A stretch of DNA of 64,000 bases. Source: Caryophanales bacterium UBA4682. GTDB taxonomy: Bacteria > Bacillota_I > Bacilli_A > RFN20 > CAG-288. The notes under the pieces were generated by a model. The model was not told the origin of the DNA and did no database searches. It worked only from the letters and a program-made list of their open reading frames with translations. The stretch is from positions 150,613-214,612 of the forward strand of contig DHKY01000004.1 of the NCBI GenBank assembly GCA_002404995.1, written 5' to 3'. How positions within the stretch are numbered: position 1 is the stretch's first letter; every line of letters starts with the position of its first letter. Both the position numbers and the translations under genes were made by a program. Positions 60,440-64,000 of the stretch are shown piece after piece.

Positions 60440-63295
60440 TTATTCATCCAAAGGATGAGCGCAAAGATACTTTTCCTTCTGGAGTTCTTTCTTAAGATAG
60501 AACCCAGTATAGGATTCCTTGCAATCTACGATCTTGTCAGGAGAGCCTTCGAAAACTAAATTGCCACCTCGGTCACCGCCCTCCGGTCCAAGATCCACAA
60601 GGTAATCCGCGCATTTGATGACATCCAGATTATGTTCAATGACAACAACAGTATTTCCAGCATCCACCAGACGATTCAAGACAGTGACAAGCTTCTCGAT
60701 ATCATAAGGATGAAGACCAGTCGTCGGCTCATCCAAAATATAGAGAGTAGAACCATCGCTCGACTTTTCAAGCTCATAGGCAAGCTTGACTCGCTGTGCT
60801 TCGCCACCGGAAAGGGTCGTCGAAGATTGGCCGAGTTTCCTATAGCCAAGTCCGACATCGCATAAGGTTTTCAGCTTACGGCGGATATTGGCATAGGCAG
60901 AGAAAAAGTCAACGGCTTCCTCGGCGCGCCTATCTAAGACATCGGAAATATTCTTTCCCTTATAACGGATTTCAAGGACATCATCCGTATACCGTTTGCC
61001 ATGGCAGACGTCGCATGTAACATAGACATCAGGAAGGAAGTTCCTGCTGATGCGCTTCACACCGGCACCTTGGCAGGCTTCACAACGGCCACCCTTCCTG
61101 TTAAAGGAGAACCTAGACTTTCCCCTTCCTTTGATTCTAGCATCCTGAGTCTGAGCATATAGGTCACGGATATCATCAAAAACCTTTATATATGTTGCAG
61201 GGTTGCTTCTAGGGGTTCTTCCAATAGGTTCCTGCGAAACATTAATTACTTTAGAAATAGATTGCAGATTTTCAATACAATCGCATTCTCCTTTTTCACA
61301 TTGATATCCAAGCTGTGAACGTGCTGTCTTATAGAGAACCTCGTCAATCAAAGAGGATTTTCCAGAGCCAGAAACACCTGTTACAACAGTCAGACATCCA
61401 AGAGGGATGGAAACATCAATATGTTTCAGATTGTGGCAATAGGCATTCTTGATTTCAAGCCTCTTCTGATAGCTTCTGTGTTTTGCAGGAATCGGAATCC
61501 TCTTTCTTCCCGAGAGAAAATCACCTGTCAAAGAATTTTTGTCTTCGATCAAGCCTTTCGGAGTTCCAGAATAGATGACTTCGCCACCATGATCTCCAGC
61601 TCCTTTTCCCCTGTCGACAACATAGTCGGCGGCCAGAATCGTATCCTCATCGTGTTCTACGACGATCAAGGAATTTCCAAGATCACGCCTTTCCTTCCTC
61701 GTATTAATCAGCTTGTCATTGTCCCGCTGGTGCAGACCGATGGAAGGCTCATCAAGAACATAGAGGACGCCAGTAAGCTTGCTTCCAATCTGAGTCGCCA
61801 AACGAATACGTTGGCTTTCTCCGCCCGATAAAGTCGAAGCTTCACGGGAAAGGGTCAAATAATCAAGCCCGACATCAATTAAGAATTTCAGGCGGTTCTT
61901 GATTTCCGTGATGACAAGATCCGCAATGCTGTGTTCCCTGTCCGTCAATTTGAGATTCAGGAAGAAGTTATAAATCTTATCCAAGCTCCTGGAACAGAGC
62001 TCATGGATGTTGAGGCCTCCAACACGGACAGAAAGAACTTTTTCGTTCAATCTTGCACCATGGCATGTCGGACAGACATGCTCAGACCTAAAGGAGGCAT
62101 AATACTGCTTCCTCCATTCCGATTTTGTGGTCCTGTAAAGGCGGTCAATACGGGCCTTCAATCCTTCCGTGACATTTTTGACGATCTTAGATCCACTTGA
62201 AGTCTTATAGATATACTTCACCGGTTCAGTCGGGCCATAGATGATGATATCTTTTTGGCGTTGACTCAAACGATTGAACGGAGTGCTAGTTGAAATATGA
62301 TACTTTTCAAGAACCGCATAGAAGTCGTTCCATTCGATGGTGTCGTGATTGTTCTTCGGCAGACAGGCAATAGCACCATCATCAATCGATTTTGTCGGGT
62401 CTGCAATCCTTAAGGAAGGATCCGCTTCGATTTTAACGCCAAGTCCGTTGCAATCCGGACAGCAGCCAAGAGGGTTATTAAAAGAGAAAAGACGTGGTTC
62501 AAGCCTAGGTACGGAGAAGCCGCAGACCGGACAGGACTGATGTTCGCTGTAAAGGGTCTCTTTTCCATCGATTTCAGCAACAACATAGCCATTTGCAAAG
62601 TCTAGTGCGGTACGCAGGGAATTGAAAAGACGATCTTTGTTCTCGGGATTCAAAAGAAGGCGGTCGATGGCAAAGGAAATCGTATGCTTGAGGTTCTTAT
62701 CCAAAACAGGAAGAGTTTCATAGCGGGAAAGAGGAGCATTATCGATCTTGGCACGGTTAAAGCCAGCGGAAAAGAACTTTTCCCTAGTCTGCCTATGCGT
62801 TCCCTTTTCATTCTGGACAACTGGCGCATAGATAGTAAGCTTGCTTCCAACCGGGTTTTTCCAGATTGCATTGAAAATCTGCTGCAGCGAGGAGGCTTTA
62901 ATGGCGACATGATGTTCCGGACAATAGGCAACACCGATTCGTGCATAAAGAAGACGGAGGTAATCATAAATCTCAGTCACCGTTCCGACTGTGGAACGAG
63001 GATTATGGCTAGTTGTTTTCTGGTCGATAGAGATTGCAGGGGAGAGGCCATCAATGGAATCAACATCCGGCTTCGAGAAATCACCTAAAAACCTACGTGC
63101 GTAAGAGGAAAGGGATTCGACATAGCGGCGTTGCCCTTCTGCAAAAATCGTATCAAAAGCAAGGGTTGATTTTCCAGAACCAGAGACACCGGAAAAAACG
63201 ACAAGCGCATTCTTGGGAATGGTGACATTGACGTTTTTCAGGTTGTTCTCTCTGGCTCCTTTGACGACAATATAGTCTTTATAATCACTAGTCAT
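60440..63295 (-). CDS. uvrA: Excinuclease ABC subunit A
   Basis: 951 residues, full length. Nucleotide-excision repair damage sensor. Two ABC ATPase modules (GVSGSGKSTLAFDT; GVSGSGKSSLIDEV), signatures LSGGESQRIRLA and LSGGEAQRVKLA, and zinc-binding CPVCG...CPDC and CEAC...CDVC pairs. AGG is Met in ISMNFLPDVYV (61043-61045), VLDMRAEEA, NTMKEMRDLGN and VVDMGKGAG. The invariant GRTPRSNPAT uses AGA for both Arg, showing AGA is still Arg. uvrB is not in the window. Confidence 0.98.
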   Translation of the reverse strand: MTSDYKDYIVVKGARENNLKNVNVTIPKNALVVFSGVSGSGKSTLAFDTIFAEGQRRYVESLSSYARRFLGDFSKPDVDSIDGLSPAISIDQKTTSHNPRSTVGTVTEIYDYLRLLYARIGVAYCPEHHVAIKASSLQQIFNAIWKNPVGSKLTIYAPVVQNEKGTHRQTREKFFSAGFNRAKIDNAPLSRYETLPVLDKNLKHTISFAIDRLLLNPENKDRLFNSLRTALDFANGYVVAEIDGKETLYSEHQSCPVCGFSVPRLEPRLFSFNNPLGCCPDCNGLGVKIEADPSLRIADPTKSIDDGAIACLPKNNHDTIEWNDFYAVLEKYHISTSTPFNRLSQRQKDIIIYGPTEPVKYIYKTSSGSKIVKNVTEGLKARIDRLYRTTKSEWRKQYYASFRSEHVCPTCHGARLNEKVLSVRVGGLNIHELCSRSLDKIYNFFLNLKLTDREHSIADLVITEIKNRLKFLIDVGLDYLTLSREASTLSGGESQRIRLATQIGSKLTGVLYVLDEPSIGLHQRDNDKLINTRKERRDLGNSLIVVEHDEDTILAADYVVDRGKGAGDHGGEVIYSGTPKGLIEDKNSLTGDFLSGRKRIPIPAKHRSYQKRLEIKNAYCHNLKHIDVSIPLGCLTVVTGVSGSGKSSLIDEVLYKTARSQLGYQCEKGECDCIENLQSISKVINVSQEPIGRTPRSNPATYIKVFDDIRDLYAQTQDARIKGRGKSRFSFNRKGGRCEACQGAGVKRISRNFLPDVYVTCDVCHGKRYTDDVLEIRYKGKNISDVLDRRAEEAVDFFSAYANIRRKLKTLCDVGLGYRKLGQSSTTLSGGEAQRVKLAYELEKSSDGSTLYILDEPTTGLHPYDIEKLVTVLNRLVDAGNTVVVIEHNLDVIKCADYLVDLGPEGGDRGGNLVFEGSPDKIVDCKESYTGFYLKKELQKEKYLCAHPLDE

Positions 63296-63350
63296 TGAAA
63301 AAACACCATCCTAAATACAATAGTTTAGCAGAAACAGAGAAAGCAGTCGA

Positions 63351-64000
63351 TTATTTGCAATAAACGGAGACAAGGCCGTCAGAATCAAACGGGTTCCTCT
63401 CGCCTTTGATCAGGGGAGAGACATAATCCCTGTAGCTGTCCTTGATATTGTCTTTGTTCTTTGTCAGATACGATAAAGGAAGCTTCTTTTCCTTGTTGGC
63501 GACTTTTTCAAGAGGAACGGAAGAGAAACCAATCTTATAGGAAGAAGAATCAGCTCGTTCCCTGTTCACCATGACACCGCTCCTTCCTCTTTTTGCAAAC
63601 AGATAGGCTTTCTCGCCACAGGAGGATGCTTCCTTAATATCCGTCAAAGACGGAACGAAAGTACCTGCGCGATTCAAAAGAGAAAGTTCGATTCCGCGAG
63701 TCTTATATCCTTTTTGAGCAATAAGAGAGGAGAGATAGTCCGCAACGCCCCCAACTTGGATATTTCCGAAACTGTCTTTTGATTTCTGAGATACAATGAG
63801 ATTTCCGCCTTTGTCCCGGATACCTTCCGAAACAACGACAAGGCAGTGCCCTTTCTTGTCAAAAACAGAAGTTGTTTTTGACAGGAATTCATTGATACTG
63901 AAAGAAACTTCTGGTACAAAAATAAAGTCAGGCGTGATTTCTTTCTTCTTTGCAAGGACAGAGGATGCAGCAATAAACCCGGAGTCACGTCCCCTGGTTT
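63351..64000 (-). CDS. Phosphofructokinase (PfkA superfamily, probably PPi-type), C-terminal part
   Basis: 216 codons in the window; the 5' part with the GGDG donor site is beyond base 64000. The visible frame begins MGRDSGFIAASSVLA (the Met is AGG at 63993-63995), the fructose-6-phosphate-binding MGR motif. Next come PDFIFVPEVSF, GHCLVVVSEGIRD, TRGIELSLLNRAG and SGVMV, then PLEKVANKEKKLPLSYL and a C-terminus like that of pyrophosphate-dependent enzymes. Whether ATP or PPi is the donor cannot be read without the N-terminus. Same orientation as uvrA, 55 bases upstream of it. Confidence 0.88.
   Translation of the reverse strand, partial: TRGRDSGFIAASSVLAKKKEITPDFIFVPEVSFSINEFLSKTTSVFDKKGHCLVVVSEGIRDKGGNLIVSQKSKDSFGNIQVGGVADYLSSLIAQKGYKTRGIELSLLNRAGTFVPSLTDIKEASSCGEKAYLFAKRGRSGVMVNRERADSSSYKIGFSSVPLEKVANKEKKLPLSYLTKNKDNIKDSYRDYVSPLIKGERNPFDSDGLVSVYCK

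Noticed and set aside
63674..63988. Separate 104-residue open frame at the right edge
   Set aside because: It is out of frame with the phosphofructokinase coding sequence that runs through the same bases.
1..64000. Sequencing error or strain polymorphism as the cause of Arg at conserved Met sites
   Set aside because: The change is always the same codon (AGG), affects dozens of genes on both strands, spares neighbouring CGN Arg codons and never breaks frames.
1..64000. Reassignment of further Arg codons (AGA, CGG)
   Set aside because: AGA sits at invariant Arg (UvrA GRTPRSNP) and CGG at ordinary Arg sites (Lgt, TpiA, the Cys repeats); no pattern of another residue was seen.

Overview
The window (64 kb, moderate-to-low G+C) comes from an uncultivated gut-type member of the Bacilli. 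The evidence is Bacillota gene order (rbgA-rnhB-dprA-topA-xerC; uvrA-hprK-lgt-trxB-whiA; gap-pgk-tpiA; rpsL-rpsG-fusA-tuf), strong AGGAG ribosome binding sites, TTGACA/TATAAT promoters and very many lipoproteins with an L-x-[AGS]-C lipobox.

The dominant feature is the genetic code: AGG reads as methionine. In nearly every conserved protein, AGG codons stand where the family has an invariant Met: GNWKMN in TpiA, KNMITG, DGVMPQ and EMFRK in EF-Tu, NRIMVD and NIMPEV in S7, VGTMTP in S12, ISMNFLPDV and VLDMRAEE in UvrA, GFLMEKEI in Pgk, GTMTTVHAYT in GAPDH, MGRD in phosphofructokinase, YPHMT and EAMS in the sugar-type ABC ATPase. Invariant Arg is written CGN or AGA. This matches the AGG-to-Met code reported for uncultivated Bacilli ('Enterosoma' code, NCBI table 34 from memory). 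All proteins here should be read with AGG = Met; motifs in this annotation are quoted that way.

Layout. 1-5.2 kb: minus-strand DNA-maintenance operon ending in a partial xerC. 5.2-6.7 kb: XRE regulator, CarD-like regulator, tRNA-Ser(GCU). 6.7-20.4 kb: one nine-gene minus-strand operon with a clear promoter and terminator, encoding an ABC importer (two binding lipoproteins, two permeases, an ATPase with a ~290-residue insertion), a thermonuclease-type lipoprotein, a zinc-ribbon membrane protein and a Big2/OB-fold lipoprotein; this looks like a nucleic-acid scavenging machine. 20.4-23.8 kb: two RDD membrane proteins and a SIR2-like protein. 23.9-28.4 kb: str operon. 28.5-44 kb: BI-1-like protein and large surface proteins, including a dockerin-bearing subtilase co-transcribed with a three-cohesin-like, repeat-bearing anchored protein. 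44-48.5 kb: MarR regulator and heterodimeric ABC exporter. 48.6-52.2 kb: lipoproteins and an AT-rich zinc-protease-like lipoprotein, then a decayed gene. 53-56.2 kb: glycolytic operon. 56.4-63.3 kb: whiA, trxB, lgt, hprK, uvrA. 63.35-64 kb: 3' part of a phosphofructokinase.

The organism appears to live by glycolysis and by scavenging with surface lipoproteins, which fits a reduced, host-associated lifestyle.
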